From Clostridium vincentii (GTDB taxonomy: Bacteria > Bacillota > Clostridia > Clostridiales > Clostridiaceae), in contig NZ_PVXQ01000032.1 in the NCBI RefSeq assembly GCF_002995745.1, positions 1 through 39,562 on the forward strand: a stretch of DNA of 39,562 bases. The letters are read 5' to 3'. This document shows positions 25,823-34,088 of this stretch, piece after piece. The notes below the pieces were generated by a model, which was not told where the DNA came from, ran no database searches, and worked only from the letters and a program-made list of their open reading frames with translations. Each line of letters begins with the position of its first letter. Position 1 is the first letter of the stretch. The position numbers and the translations under genes are program-made.

Positions 25823-25885
25823 GCAAATGTATCAGAAAGAGATTATAGTTTCCTTGAGGAATTATAAATTAGGAGGAGAATTAAT

Positions 25886-26836
25886 ATGATAGTAGATGGA
25901 AAAAGAAAAGTTTCGATTGTAGGAGCTGGGTTTGTAGGTGCTACCACCGCATTTACATTAATGAATAGTGGGATAGCTACAGAAATATGCTTATACGATA
26001 TTAATATGGATAAAGCCCTTGGAGAAGTTATGGATTTGGTTCATGGTACATCCTTTGTAAAACCTGTGAATATATATGCAGGAGGGATAAGTGAAACGAA
26101 GGATTCAGATATAATAATTATTACTGCTGGAGCTGGACAAAAAGAAGGAGAAACTAGATTAGATCTTATAGATAAAAATTACAATATATTTAAAGGTTTT
26201 ATACCTCAAATTGCAAAGGCTAGCCCTAATGCAATTCTTTTGGTTGTATCCAATCCTGTTGATGTATTAGCTTATATAACTCATAAATTATCAGGCTTCC
26301 CTAAAGAGAGAGTTATTGGCTCAGGAACAGTATTAGATACTTCAAGATTAAAATATATTTTAGGTAAGTATTTTAATGTTAATAATAATAATATCCATGG
26401 ATATGTTATTGGTGAACATGGGGATAGTGAGGTTGTTACATGGAGTGCTGGTAGAATAGGATCTCAACGCTTTGATGGATATTCAGATCAAAGAAACTTA
26501 GAGTGGGATGATCAAATAAAAGATGTAATAGAGCAAGATGTTAAAAATGCCGCTTATGAAATTATAAAAAGAAAGAAAGCTACCTATTTTGCTATAGGCC
26601 TTGCAGTTAATAGAATAGTTGAAGCAATATTTAGAGATGAGAATACTATTCTAACAGTATCTACTTTATTTGAAGGACAATATGGATTGAATGATATTTA
26701 TTTAGCAATTCCTACTATAGTAAACAGATTAGGAGCTACTAGGATAATGGAAATGCCTTTAGCAAAAGAAGAAGAAGAAAAACTAAAAAAGTCAGCTGAT
26801 ATATTAAAAGGACATTTAAATCAGTGCCATTTATAA
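25886..26836 (+). CDS. ldh: L-lactate dehydrogenase
   Basis: This enzyme reduces pyruvate to L-lactate with NADH, a redox outlet in fermentation. The Rossmann motif is GAGFVGA (13-19). Q85 in AGAGQKEGETR is the residue that marks lactate rather than malate dehydrogenases, with R91 on the mobile loop. The catalytic His is H178 in GEHGDSE. Length (316 aa) is normal. The ATG follows AGGAGGAG. It has its own near-consensus promoter, an inverted repeat upstream, and a terminator after it, so it is monocistronic and probably separately regulated. I see no feature that decides whether it needs fructose 1,6-bisphosphate. Confidence 0.96.
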   Translation: MIVDGKRKVSIVGAGFVGATTAFTLMNSGIATEICLYDINMDKALGEVMDLVHGTSFVKPVNIYAGGISETKDSDIIIITAGAGQKEGETRLDLIDKNYNIFKGFIPQIAKASPNAILLVVSNPVDVLAYITHKLSGFPKERVIGSGTVLDTSRLKYILGKYFNVNNNNIHGYVIGEHGDSEVVTWSAGRIGSQRFDGYSDQRNLEWDDQIKDVIEQDVKNAAYEIIKRKKATYFAIGLAVNRIVEAIFRDENTILTVSTLFEGQYGLNDIYLAIPTIVNRLGATRIMEMPLAKEEEEKLKKSADILKGHLNQCHL

Positions 26837-26845
26837 GATATCTTC

Positions 26846-26889
26846 AAATCCTCTTTCATAATATTTGAAAGAGGATTTCCCTTTTTTTT
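26846..26889 (+). terminator. Terminator after ldh
   Basis: AAATCCTCTTTCA and TGAAAGAGGATTT pair around a seven-base loop, followed by CCCTTTTTTTT. Confidence 0.92.
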
Positions 26890-26917
26890 GTAGAATATTA
26901 AAATAATATTACTTTTA

Positions 26918-26946
26918 TTGAAATATTGTGTTATTCATTATATAAT
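26918..26946 (+). promoter_or_regulatory. Promoter of the NAGPA-like gene pair
   Basis: TTGAAA (26918-26923) and TATAAT (26941-26946) are spaced by 17 bases, about 50 bases upstream of the ATG. Confidence 0.75.
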
Positions 26947-26995
26947 AAATGGGAATAAATAATCTGCTAAGGTAGATTTTAAAGAGAGGGAAACA

Positions 26996-28024
26996 ATGAT
27001 AAGAAATAAGAAGAAAACTATAAATAGAAATAACAAGAAAATAAATAGAAAGTTTAGCTGGAAATTACTATTAGGATTTATATTATTTCAACTTATATTC
27101 ACTGTAATAACGGCCCCTTTTGTTTTATTATATGGCCCATTTGAAGAGGCCAAAAAAACTTATGTTTCATCAGCGAAGGCTAGCATGAATTATCAATGGC
27201 TAGCAACAATGTTTTTATCAGATGAGAAAATAGCTGAACTTACAGGTGAAAATGAGGCAACAGTGGATATTACAAATGAAGATAATAGCCTTATAGAAAT
27301 TCCTAAGGCTAAGGATGATACTATTGAATACCAAATGGTGACAGGAGATTCAAATGCAAAGTTTAAAGGATATGCATTAGTAATAAAGGACCCTACTAGA
27401 GTAAAAGTAGGAATTACATCAAAACTAAATAAAGAGGGAGAGACAGTTTCTGAAATTGCAGATAATTATGATGCAGTTGCAGCTATAAATGGAGGCTACT
27501 TTACTGATGATGAAGGTGCGGAAAAATGGACATCAAATGGTGGTATTCCAGTTGGATATTTAATGTCAGAAGGAAAGGAATTACATAATGGTGTAGGACC
27601 TGGTAGTACAACTATGGTAGCTATAACGCAAGATGGATTAATGCAAGTTGGTAAGTTTACTGTTGCTGAATTGAAGGAAAAGAATATTTCAGAAGCCATG
27701 ACTTACAAAGACAAAGAGACATTAGTTAATGGAGGAGAAGCGGTTCCTATATATGAAGAGTCATCATCACCAAGAACTATGATAGGACAACGTAAGAATG
27801 GATCAATTGTTTTTGTAATTCTTGATTCTAAGAACCCTGAAACCAGAATGGCAGCAACATTAAAGGAAGCCCAGGAGGTAATGATTAAGCTAGGATGCTA
27901 TACTGCAGTTAACTTAGACGGAGGAAAATCAGCAACCATGTATCTTAATGACGAGGTTATCAATAATCCATCATATGCTTTAGGGGAAAGACCAATCGCA
28001 TCAGGATTTATAGTTAAACGATGA
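26996..28024 (+). CDS. Membrane-anchored phosphodiester glycosidase-family protein (NAGPA/DUF2233)
   Basis: The product has 342 aa: a very basic N-terminus (1-20), a transmembrane helix (about 22-47), a linker and a C-terminal NAGPA-type domain from about residue 120. Family blocks are AAINGGYF, the PRTMIGQ motif with the following SIVFVILDS strand, and AVNLDGGKSATMYL near the C-terminus. The human relative removes GlcNAc from phosphodiester-linked sugars; bacterial members are linked to exopolysaccharide or cell-wall glycopolymer turnover. The Asn-Gly-Gly and Asp-Gly-Gly loops are intact, so activity is plausible. The ATG follows AGAGAGGG. The next gene starts 15 bases downstream. The extracellular substrate is unknown. 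Confidence 0.88.
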   Translation: MIRNKKKTINRNNKKINRKFSWKLLLGFILFQLIFTVITAPFVLLYGPFEEAKKTYVSSAKASMNYQWLATMFLSDEKIAELTGENEATVDITNEDNSLIEIPKAKDDTIEYQMVTGDSNAKFKGYALVIKDPTRVKVGITSKLNKEGETVSEIADNYDAVAAINGGYFTDDEGAEKWTSNGGIPVGYLMSEGKELHNGVGPGSTTMVAITQDGLMQVGKFTVAELKEKNISEAMTYKDKETLVNGGEAVPIYEESSSPRTMIGQRKNGSIVFVILDSKNPETRMAATLKEAQEVMIKLGCYTAVNLDGGKSATMYLNDEVINNPSYALGERPIASGFIVKR

Positions 28025-28039
28025 GAGTGAGGTAGCAAA

Positions 28040-29083
28040 ATGAAAAAAATTAATAAGATAATAGTTTGGGCAATGCTCTCAATTATGATGCAATGTGCAG
28101 GGTTGTTGTATCTGGATAAGGTGTTTTTTAAAGAATCATCAGAGTTTACTGTAGAAAAAGTAGAGATTACTACCAAAAACACAGAGGCAAATGTATCTAT
28201 ACCAACTAATGCAGAAAAAGTTGAAGTATCCTTTGATGGAAGGTTTATTACATATTATCTCGATGATAAATTTATGTTAGTTAATATTAAGACATCGGAA
28301 ATTACCGAAATATTAGCGGATAAAGAAATACTTTTTACTGGTTGGGTACCAAATAATAATGTGATAATTATAGCTGAGGAGCTATACGGAAAAGTGAATA
28401 TAAACACATATAATGTAAAGAATGAAGTTGAGAATCCTATAGGTGACGTAGCTTCTTATAAAAATGGCACGGAAGTTAGTGATATTGTTGTATCGGCTAA
28501 AACTGGATCAAAATATGTGTGTATAAGTAGTGGAGGGGATAGTTCTACAATTTACCGAATAGGGATTGAAAATGATGATATGAAAGCTCTTTATAATAGG
28601 GTGACAACCTTAGGGAGTATTACAGCCTTACCACTTAAGGATGTACTTATATATGAAGACTCTTACTATAATAACTTCTATAGATATGCTAATGGCTCAA
28701 GAGAAAAGATTGATTTTGCTAATGCAAATAATTTAGTTATTCTAGGTGCTGGTAGCGATAATATGATTTATATGGGTGAATTATCAGGAGATAAGGTAGT
28801 TAAGATAATCTATGGAGTAGATGAAACAGATTCATCCACCTGGAAAACTGAGACATTGGAAGAAGCAAAGGATATTAAGGATATTACCATTAATAGTAAG
28901 AATGAAATTCTAATAAATGATAATCTTAAAGGAATAGTTAAAAATATTACAACAGGCAATACTATAACTTACGAAGGAACGTTTATGACAGTTAATGATA
29001 AGGTAGTTTGTTATTCAGATAATGGGAAAATTTATTTGAAGAGCGTAACGGATGTAGATAAAAAAGTCACTACTAAAAAATAA
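28040..29083 (+). CDS. Exported or membrane-anchored protein, probable beta-propeller
   Basis: The product has 347 aa with an N-terminal hydrophobic segment (about 7-27) that is a signal anchor or uncleaved signal; no good lipobox is seen around its Cys. The rest alternates short beta-strand blocks in a repeated style, for example VSFDGRFITYYLDDKFMLVN and DVLIYEDSYYNNFYRYANG, as in WD40-like or dipeptidyl-peptidase-like propellers. I recognise no named family and no catalytic motif. The start lies 15 bases after the NAGPA-like gene behind GAGTGAGG, so the two are translated from one message and likely act together outside the membrane. The propeller call is inference from the strand pattern. 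Confidence 0.65.
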   Translation: MKKINKIIVWAMLSIMMQCAGLLYLDKVFFKESSEFTVEKVEITTKNTEANVSIPTNAEKVEVSFDGRFITYYLDDKFMLVNIKTSEITEILADKEILFTGWVPNNNVIIIAEELYGKVNINTYNVKNEVENPIGDVASYKNGTEVSDIVVSAKTGSKYVCISSGGDSSTIYRIGIENDDMKALYNRVTTLGSITALPLKDVLIYEDSYYNNFYRYANGSREKIDFANANNLVILGAGSDNMIYMGELSGDKVVKIIYGVDETDSSTWKTETLEEAKDIKDITINSKNEILINDNLKGIVKNITTGNTITYEGTFMTVNDKVVCYSDNGKIYLKSVTDVDKKVTTKK

Positions 29084-29090
29084 TATTCTT

Positions 29091-29117
29091 AGCCTTAGGA
29101 CTCTTGGTCTTAGGGCT
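29091..29117 (+). terminator. Possible weak terminator after the NAGPA-like pair
   Basis: AGCCTTAGGAC pairs with GTCTTAGGGCT with two G-T wobbles. No clean T-run follows, and the -35 of the next promoter overlaps the right arm. Confidence 0.45.
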
Positions 29118-29133
29118 ATATTTATGATATAAT
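29104..29133 (+). promoter_or_regulatory. Likely promoter for the S2P protease-trmB unit
   Basis: TTGGTC (29104-29109) and TATAAT (29128-29133) are spaced by 18 bases, about 35 bases upstream of the start codon. Confidence 0.55.
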
Positions 29134-29168
29134 ACCAATCACATAATATTTTATGATAGGAGAGGAAT

Positions 29169-29816
29169 ATGGATCGTTTATTTTCAATATTAGTTTCAAT
29201 ACCTGCAATTCTTTTAGCCTTCACATGTCATGAGTTTGCTCATGCTAAGGTTGCAGACATGTTAGGTGACAAAACTCCCAGGTTTCAAGGTAGGCTTACA
29301 TTTAACCCAATAAAGCATCTTGACCCACTAGGAACATTGCTAATTTTAATAGTTGGATTTGGATGGGCGAAACCTGTACAAACAAATCCATCTGCATATA
29401 AGAATTATTATATGGATGATTTAAAAGTTAGCCTTGCAGGCCCTTTAACTAATTTAGTTTTAGCTTTTATAGGATATATTTGCTATAAAGTAGTTATTAT
29501 ATTACAGGTTCAATCAGGAATAGTACCAGGGACTATTATTATTGTTCTAATTAATATGATTTACGCAGTATTTACAATTAACACTATGTTATTTGTATTT
29601 AATTTATTACCATTGCCAGGTCTAGATGGCTTTGCAGTATTAAGAGATTTAAAGCCAAAATTCTTTTATAAGATAAGTGACTCGATATACAAATATCAAA
29701 TGATAATTATAATACTTATAATAGTTGGAGGTTCAAAAATTATACGAATACCAATTAATTATCTTCAAGATGGAATAGCAACTTTAGGAAACGGAATTTT
29801 AAGTATTTTTTTCTAA
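29169..29816 (+). CDS. Site-2 protease-family (M50) membrane metalloprotease
   Basis: The product has 215 aa with about five hydrophobic helices. The zinc motif H21-E-F-A-H25 lies in the first helix (FTCHEFAHAKVADMLGD). The second metal-binding motif, LPLPGLDGF, lies in a later helix at about 147-155. This is the short SpoIVFB/YwhC-like form without a PDZ domain. Such proteases cut substrates within the membrane, for example anti-sigma factors, but no regulator lies beside it. The ATG follows AGGAGAGG. trmB begins 17 bases downstream, so the two are co-transcribed, probably without a shared function. Confidence 0.92.
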   Translation: MDRLFSILVSIPAILLAFTCHEFAHAKVADMLGDKTPRFQGRLTFNPIKHLDPLGTLLILIVGFGWAKPVQTNPSAYKNYYMDDLKVSLAGPLTNLVLAFIGYICYKVVIILQVQSGIVPGTIIIVLINMIYAVFTINTMLFVFNLLPLPGLDGFAVLRDLKPKFFYKISDSIYKYQMIIIILIIVGGSKIIRIPINYLQDGIATLGNGILSIFF

Positions 29817-29833
29817 CATAGGAGGACTAAAAA

Positions 29834-30475
29834 ATGAGATTAAGGAAAAACTGGGGGGCCAGACCAGAGCTTGAAGCAAACAAACTTTTTATAAATAAGC
29901 CTACAGAAATGCAGGGAAAGTGGAAAGAAGAGTTTGGAAACAGCAATCCAATTCATTTAGAACTTGGATGTGGCAGAGGCGGATTTATTACAGCGAAAAG
30001 CTTAAAGTGTCCTGAAATAAACTATATTGGAGTAGATTTAAAGGATGAGGTTCTTGTTTGTGCACTTAATAAGCTTGAGGAACAAGAGGAAGAGGTTCAT
30101 AATGCAAGGCTAGTTGCTCTAAATATAAGTTTTATCGCAGAAATTTTTAAAAAAGACGAGATAGATAAAATATATATAAATTTTTGTAATCCATGGCCTA
30201 AGGATAGACATAATAAGAGAAGGCTAACTCATAGAAGATTCTTAGCAGAATATAAAAGCTTTTTAAAGAGTGGATCACAGATATGGTTTAAGACAGATAA
30301 TACAGAACTTTTTAATGAGTCTCAGGAATATTTTAAGGAATCTGGATTTAATTTAGATTTTATAACCTATAATTTACACGAGTCAGATTTTAAAGAAAAT
30401 ATAATGACAGAATATGAGACTAAGTTTACAAAACTTGGAATGAGTACTATGTTTTTAATAGGAACCTTAAAGTAA
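29834..30475 (+). CDS. trmB: tRNA (guanine-N7-)-methyltransferase
   Basis: TrmB methylates G46 of tRNA with S-adenosylmethionine. The SAM-binding block is [12 protein letters not shown], the acidic end of beta-2 is [10 protein letters not shown], and the family hallmark is [20 protein letters not shown]. Length (213 aa) is normal. The ATG follows a perfect AGGAGG. It ends in a bidirectional terminator facing ppx. The start [16 protein letters not shown] matches the usual N-terminus. Confidence 0.96.
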   Translation: MRLRKNWGARPELEANKLFINKPTEMQGKWKEEFGNSNPIHLELGCGRGGFITAKSLKCPEINYIGVDLKDEVLVCALNKLEEQEEEVHNARLVALNISFIAEIFKKDEIDKIYINFCNPWPKDRHNKRRLTHRRFLAEYKSFLKSGSQIWFKTDNTELFNESQEYFKESGFNLDFITYNLHESDFKENIMTEYETKFTKLGMSTMFLIGTLK

Positions 30476-30521
30476 AGAAAAGCTCTGAAGTATTTCAGCA
30501 ATACTTCAGGGCTTTTCTTTT
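30474..30521. terminator. Bidirectional terminator between trmB and ppx
   Basis: A 21-base stem runs from AAAGAAAAGCTCTGAAG to CTTCAGGGCTTTTCTTT with one G-T wobble and a TCAGC loop. It overlaps the stop codons of both convergent genes. Confidence 0.93.
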
Positions 30522-32028
30522 AACCTTTTTCTATTATTAAGTCTTTATTGTAAATATCTTTAAAGTTTCTAGTTGCTCTTAGAGCTTCTTTAATTTCAAG
30601 ATATAAATCTGTATCTGAAAAAACTGTAATTATAACTGAATCTACAGTTATTGAAACCTGTAAATCATTAACAGCACCTTCAAGACTCCTATCTAAACCT
30701 TCTGATATTTTCAAGAGAACACCAATTTCATCGATTACCTTAATATCTAGTTTATTTATCATTGAACAAAATGAAGGTAGAGGCAAATGGTAACTATTAT
30801 TTCTGTGTGAGGCTGAAATCGCAGCACTCATTAATAGTTCCTTGTGAGTTAACCCATTAATATAAGAATTTAAAATTATATAAAATGAATGTCTATGATG
30901 ATTATAATAGTCAATGCTTATACCACAGTCATGTAATATAGAAGCGGTTTTTATTACATTGTTATATTTATCACCTAATTTATGTAGGGGTTTTAATGCT
31001 TCAAAAAGCTTCGTAATTATCCCAAAAACATGATCAGCATGGTCCCTATTTATATTTAAGTTTCGACCAAGGCCATTTAAGCTATAATCTAAAATATCTG
31101 AAATTGGTTCATAATTTTCAGTTATATATTCAAACATTAAACCTTCTTTAAGTCCACGTCCAGAAACAATTACATCTTGTACGCCTAAGTAATTAATAAT
31201 TCCTTGAAAAATGGCAGCTCCTCCAACGATTATATCAGGTCTATCAGGTGATAATCCTTCTAGTCTCTTTCTCTGAATTAGATTTTTAGACTTCACAAGA
31301 TTATACATATCATGAATATCTAAGTCTGTAGTAGTATATTGATGAGTTACATCTAAAGGATATTTCTTTTTCCGTCTATCCATTTTGGTAAGAGCTCGTA
31401 CTGTTCCACCAATTCCTATAATGGCTTCGAATTTTCTACCACATAGAGAAGATAATTTCTGAAGTTCATCATCTATACATGATAAAGCTGCTGATAGATC
31501 CTCTGTAAGAATTCCATCGTTAAGGTTATATTTATAGCTTAAGTTAACTGAGCCGATAGGCAGAGTAAAACTATCTTTTATTTTTCCGTCTAAAATCCAA
31601 GCTACATGGGTGGAACTACCTGCAATATCTACTATAAGAGCATTAGTAAAATACATACTATTTTTTACTCCAAGATAGGTATAATAAATTTCTTCTTCAT
31701 CAGATAGAATAGTAACATCTATATCTAGCTCTTCCTTAATCAGTTTTACAACAATATCTTTGTTGCTAGATAACCTAAAGGATTCAGTTGCAACTGTTAT
31801 AACTTTTTTTGCTCCTGACACAGAGTATAGAGACTTAAAACTTCTTAGAGTTGATAAAATATCCTGTATTCTATCGGAAGATATTTCATCACCATTAATC
31901 AAATCACTACAAAGTCTTACAGATGATGATAATTCATCAATTATACGAAAATATCCACCTTCTTCAACTTCAGTAAGCATAAACCTAACTGAATTACTAC
32001 CAATTACAATAACACCAACTCTATTCAT
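30520..32028 (-). CDS. ppx: Exopolyphosphatase (Ppx/GppA family) with HD-type C-terminal domain
   Basis: The enzyme removes phosphate from the ends of polyphosphate; relatives also convert pppGpp. The actin-like ATPase fold gives IGSNSVRF at the N-terminus, VIDAG-like IVDIAGSSTHVAW near 145 and GIGGTVRALTKM near 205. The C-terminal part (from about 310) is the HD-like helical domain with ILHDCGISIDY and HHRHSFYII. The 502-aa length fits the long form. The ATG follows GAGGGGA. It is transcribed away from argS, with a TATAAT at 32065-32070 and a palindrome at the predicted start. No polyphosphate kinase gene is adjacent. The ppGpp versus polyphosphate preference is not decided. Confidence 0.92.
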   Translation of the reverse strand: MNRVGVIVIGSNSVRFMLTEVEEGGYFRIIDELSSSVRLCSDLINGDEISSDRIQDILSTLRSFKSLYSVSGAKKVITVATESFRLSSNKDIVVKLIKEELDIDVTILSDEEEIYYTYLGVKNSMYFTNALIVDIAGSSTHVAWILDGKIKDSFTLPIGSVNLSYKYNLNDGILTEDLSAALSCIDDELQKLSSLCGRKFEAIIGIGGTVRALTKMDRRKKKYPLDVTHQYTTTDLDIHDMYNLVKSKNLIQRKRLEGLSPDRPDIIVGGAAIFQGIINYLGVQDVIVSGRGLKEGLMFEYITENYEPISDILDYSLNGLGRNLNINRDHADHVFGIITKLFEALKPLHKLGDKYNNVIKTASILHDCGISIDYYNHHRHSFYIILNSYINGLTHKELLMSAAISASHRNNSYHLPLPSFCSMINKLDIKVIDEIGVLLKISEGLDRSLEGAVNDLQVSITVDSVIITVFSDTDLYLEIKEALRATRNFKDIYNKDLIIEKG

Positions 32029-32045
32029 TATAATCCCCTCTTTAT

Positions 32046-32070
32046 CTATAAATTTATAGGCTTAATTATA
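32046..32070 (-). promoter_or_regulatory. ppx -10 box with a 14-bp palindrome at the predicted +1
   Basis: On the minus strand TATAAT (32065-32070) is followed five bases later by CTATAAATTTATAG (32046-32059), a perfect palindrome. Its arms match the palindrome in the same place at murT-gatD. No strong -35 box is visible. Confidence 0.5.
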
Positions 32071-32106
32071 CTACAGTAAACAGAAAAATGTTGAAGAATT
32101 TATATG

Positions 32107-32136
32107 TTGACATAAAAACTTTTTTATAGTTATAAT
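32107..32136 (+). promoter_or_regulatory. Promoter of argS
   Basis: A perfect TTGACA (32107-32112) and TATAAT (32131-32136) are spaced by 18 bases. This puts the predicted start near 32143 and makes the leader to the end of the terminator only about 113 bases. Confidence 0.85.
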
Positions 32137-32142
32137 ATATAG

Positions 32143-32256
32143 AAGATTAATAAGAAAAGCAGCAAGAGATTGCGTTATGAAGTTAAGTGACATTCACTGC
32201 AATTAGAGTGGTACAGCGGATTATTCCGTCTCTTGTTTATAAGAGACGGTTTTTTA
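32143..32256 (+). ncRNA. Short T-box-type leader of argS without room for a normal Stem I
   Basis: The 3' half is a T-box. AGAG (32205-32208), the seven-base bulge UGGUACA (32209-32215) and GCGG (32216-32219) pair with CCGT and CTCT (32226-32233) as the antiterminator. The consensus has AGGG and CCCU here, so AGAG with CUCU is a compensated pair. UGGU can bind an ACCA tRNA end. The alternative is the terminator CCGTCTCTT / AAGAGACGG with a T-run. Upstream only about 60 bases remain. They contain GCAA-GAGA-TTGC (32162-32173) and AGTGA-CAT-TCACT (32186-32198), closed by GCAG / CTGC, not the usual roughly 100-base Stem I. The first loop contains AGA, an arginine codon. Confidence 0.8.
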
Positions 32257-32297
32257 TTTTATAATTGAATAACACATTCAATTAAGAGGAGGATATT

Positions 32298-33989
32298 ATG
32301 GATTACAAAAAGAAGGTTGCGAAACTGATTAGTTTGGAAGTTGAATTAGAACAAGAAAAAATTGAGCAATTGATAGAAATTCCACCAAGATCAGAAATGG
32401 GGGATTTTGCTTTTCCATGCTTTCAACTTGCAAAGACCATGAAAAAGTCTCCAAACATGATAGCTAAGGAATTAAGTGAAAAATTCAACAAAGAGGGTTT
32501 TGAAAAAATAGAGAACCTAGGACCTTATGTTAATTTTTTCGCAGATAAGGGAAGTTTTACAGAAAATACTATAGAGAAGATATTAACTGAAGGAGATAAT
32601 TATGGTGCTTCTAATGTAGGAGAAGGAAAGACTGTATGTGTAGAGTATTCTTCTCCAAACATTGCAAAGCCTTTTCATGTAGGACATTTATTTTCTACTG
32701 CTATAGGAAATGCTTTATATAATATGTATAAAAAACAAGGGTATACAGCCGTAGGAATAAATCATATGGGAGACTGGGGTACTCAATTTGGTAAGTTAAT
32801 ATCTGCTTATCATAGATGGGTTGATCAGGAGGCGTTAGAAAAAAATGCTATAGATGAATTATTAAGAATATACGTTAAGTTTCATGATGAGGCTGAAAAG
32901 GATCCATCATTAGAAGATGAAGCAAGAGCATATTTTAAATCTCTAGAGGATGGAGATAAAGAAACAGAAGCTTTGTGGAAGAAATTTAGAGATTTAAGCC
33001 TTAAAGAGTTTGAAAGAGTATATAAAATTCTTGGAGTAGAATTTGATTCATATGCAGGAGAAGCCTTCTATAATGATAAGATGGATGTTGTTGTACAAGA
33101 ACTTAGAGATAAAAAACTTTTAGTTAAAAGTAATGGGGCGCAGGTTGTTATGCTTGAAGATTATAATATGCCACCATGTATTGTTTTAAAGGGTGATGGA
33201 GCTTCTATTTATGCTACAAGAGATTTAGCAGCTGCAAACTATAGAAAGAATACTTATAATTTTTATAAAAGTATATATGTTGTTGGATCTCCACAAGCAT
33301 TGCACTTTAAACAAGTATTTAAGGTGTTAGAACTAGCAGGAAACGAATGGGCAAAGGATTGTGTTCATGTTGGGTTTGGCCTAGTTAAATTTGCTGACAG
33401 GAAGCTTTCCACAAGGAAAGGTGAAGTAGTACTACTTGATGATTTAATTAGAGAATCAGTAGATAAGACTCTAGAAGTTATAAACGAAAGTAAGAAAGAA
33501 ATAGAGAATAAAGAAGATGTCGCAAAGAAGATAGGTGTAGGTGCTGTAATATTTAATTATCTTAAGAACTCTCGAGAAAAGGATATTATATTTGATTGGA
33601 AAGAAATACTTTCCTTTGAAGGGGAGACAGGTCCTTATGTGCAGTATGCATATGCAAGAGCTCGAAGCATTTTAAGAAGTGCTGTAGACATTCAAGGTAG
33701 AGTTAATTATAGTAAATTAACTACTAAGGAAGAATTTGAACTTGTTAAAGCTTTGGAAGGATTTAATAAAAATATACTTATAGCTTTAGATAAATTAGAA
33801 CCATCAATATTAACTAGGTACGTGATTGAGGTAGCTAAATCATTTAATAAATTCTATAATGCTCATTCAGTATTAAATTTAGACGATGAGGATTTAAAAG
33901 CTACTAGACTTAAGCTAGTTGAAGCAACTTGCCAAGTTATTAAAAATGGGCTTAAGCTTATTGGACTAGAAGTTGTAGAAAGAATGTAG
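32298..33989 (+). CDS. argS: Arginyl-tRNA synthetase
   Basis: ArgRS charges tRNA-Arg. The class I HIGH motif is H127-V-G-H130 in [13 protein letters not shown]. The KMSKS region has the form RKLSTRKG typical of many ArgRS. The N-terminal Add-1 domain (1-110) and the C-terminal DALR anticodon domain ([16 protein letters not shown] onward) are both complete. Length is 563 aa. The ATG follows AGAGGAGG. It is the only gene behind the T-box-type leader, which should raise expression when tRNA-Arg is uncharged. A strong terminator follows. Confidence 0.97.
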   Translation: MDYKKKVAKLISLEVELEQEKIEQLIEIPPRSEMGDFAFPCFQLAKTMKKSPNMIAKELSEKFNKEGFEKIENLGPYVNFFADKGSFTENTIEKILTEGDNYGASNVGEGKTVCVEYSSPNIAKPFHVGHLFSTAIGNALYNMYKKQGYTAVGINHMGDWGTQFGKLISAYHRWVDQEALEKNAIDELLRIYVKFHDEAEKDPSLEDEARAYFKSLEDGDKETEALWKKFRDLSLKEFERVYKILGVEFDSYAGEAFYNDKMDVVVQELRDKKLLVKSNGAQVVMLEDYNMPPCIVLKGDGASIYATRDLAAANYRKNTYNFYKSIYVVGSPQALHFKQVFKVLELAGNEWAKDCVHVGFGLVKFADRKLSTRKGEVVLLDDLIRESVDKTLEVINESKKEIENKEDVAKKIGVGAVIFNYLKNSREKDIIFDWKEILSFEGETGPYVQYAYARARSILRSAVDIQGRVNYSKLTTKEEFELVKALEGFNKNILIALDKLEPSILTRYVIEVAKSFNKFYNAHSVLNLDDEDLKATRLKLVEATCQVIKNGLKLIGLEVVERM

Positions 33990-34001
33990 CTAGGATAAAT
34001 G

Positions 34002-34032
34002 AAAGGTAGCTTATAAAAGCTACCTTTTTTTA
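34002..34032 (+). terminator. Terminator after argS
   Basis: AAAGGTAGCTT and AAGCTACCTTT pair around ATAA, followed by a T-run. Confidence 0.93.
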
Positions 34033-34088
34033 TTTATGAGTTCTTTAAATTATGATATAATTATACTATACCAATAGGGGGTGAAGGG

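Noticed and set aside
28040..28120. Lipoprotein signal on the propeller-like protein
   Set aside because: The Cys in the hydrophobic segment is preceded by M-M-Q, which does not fit a lipobox; a signal anchor is more likely.
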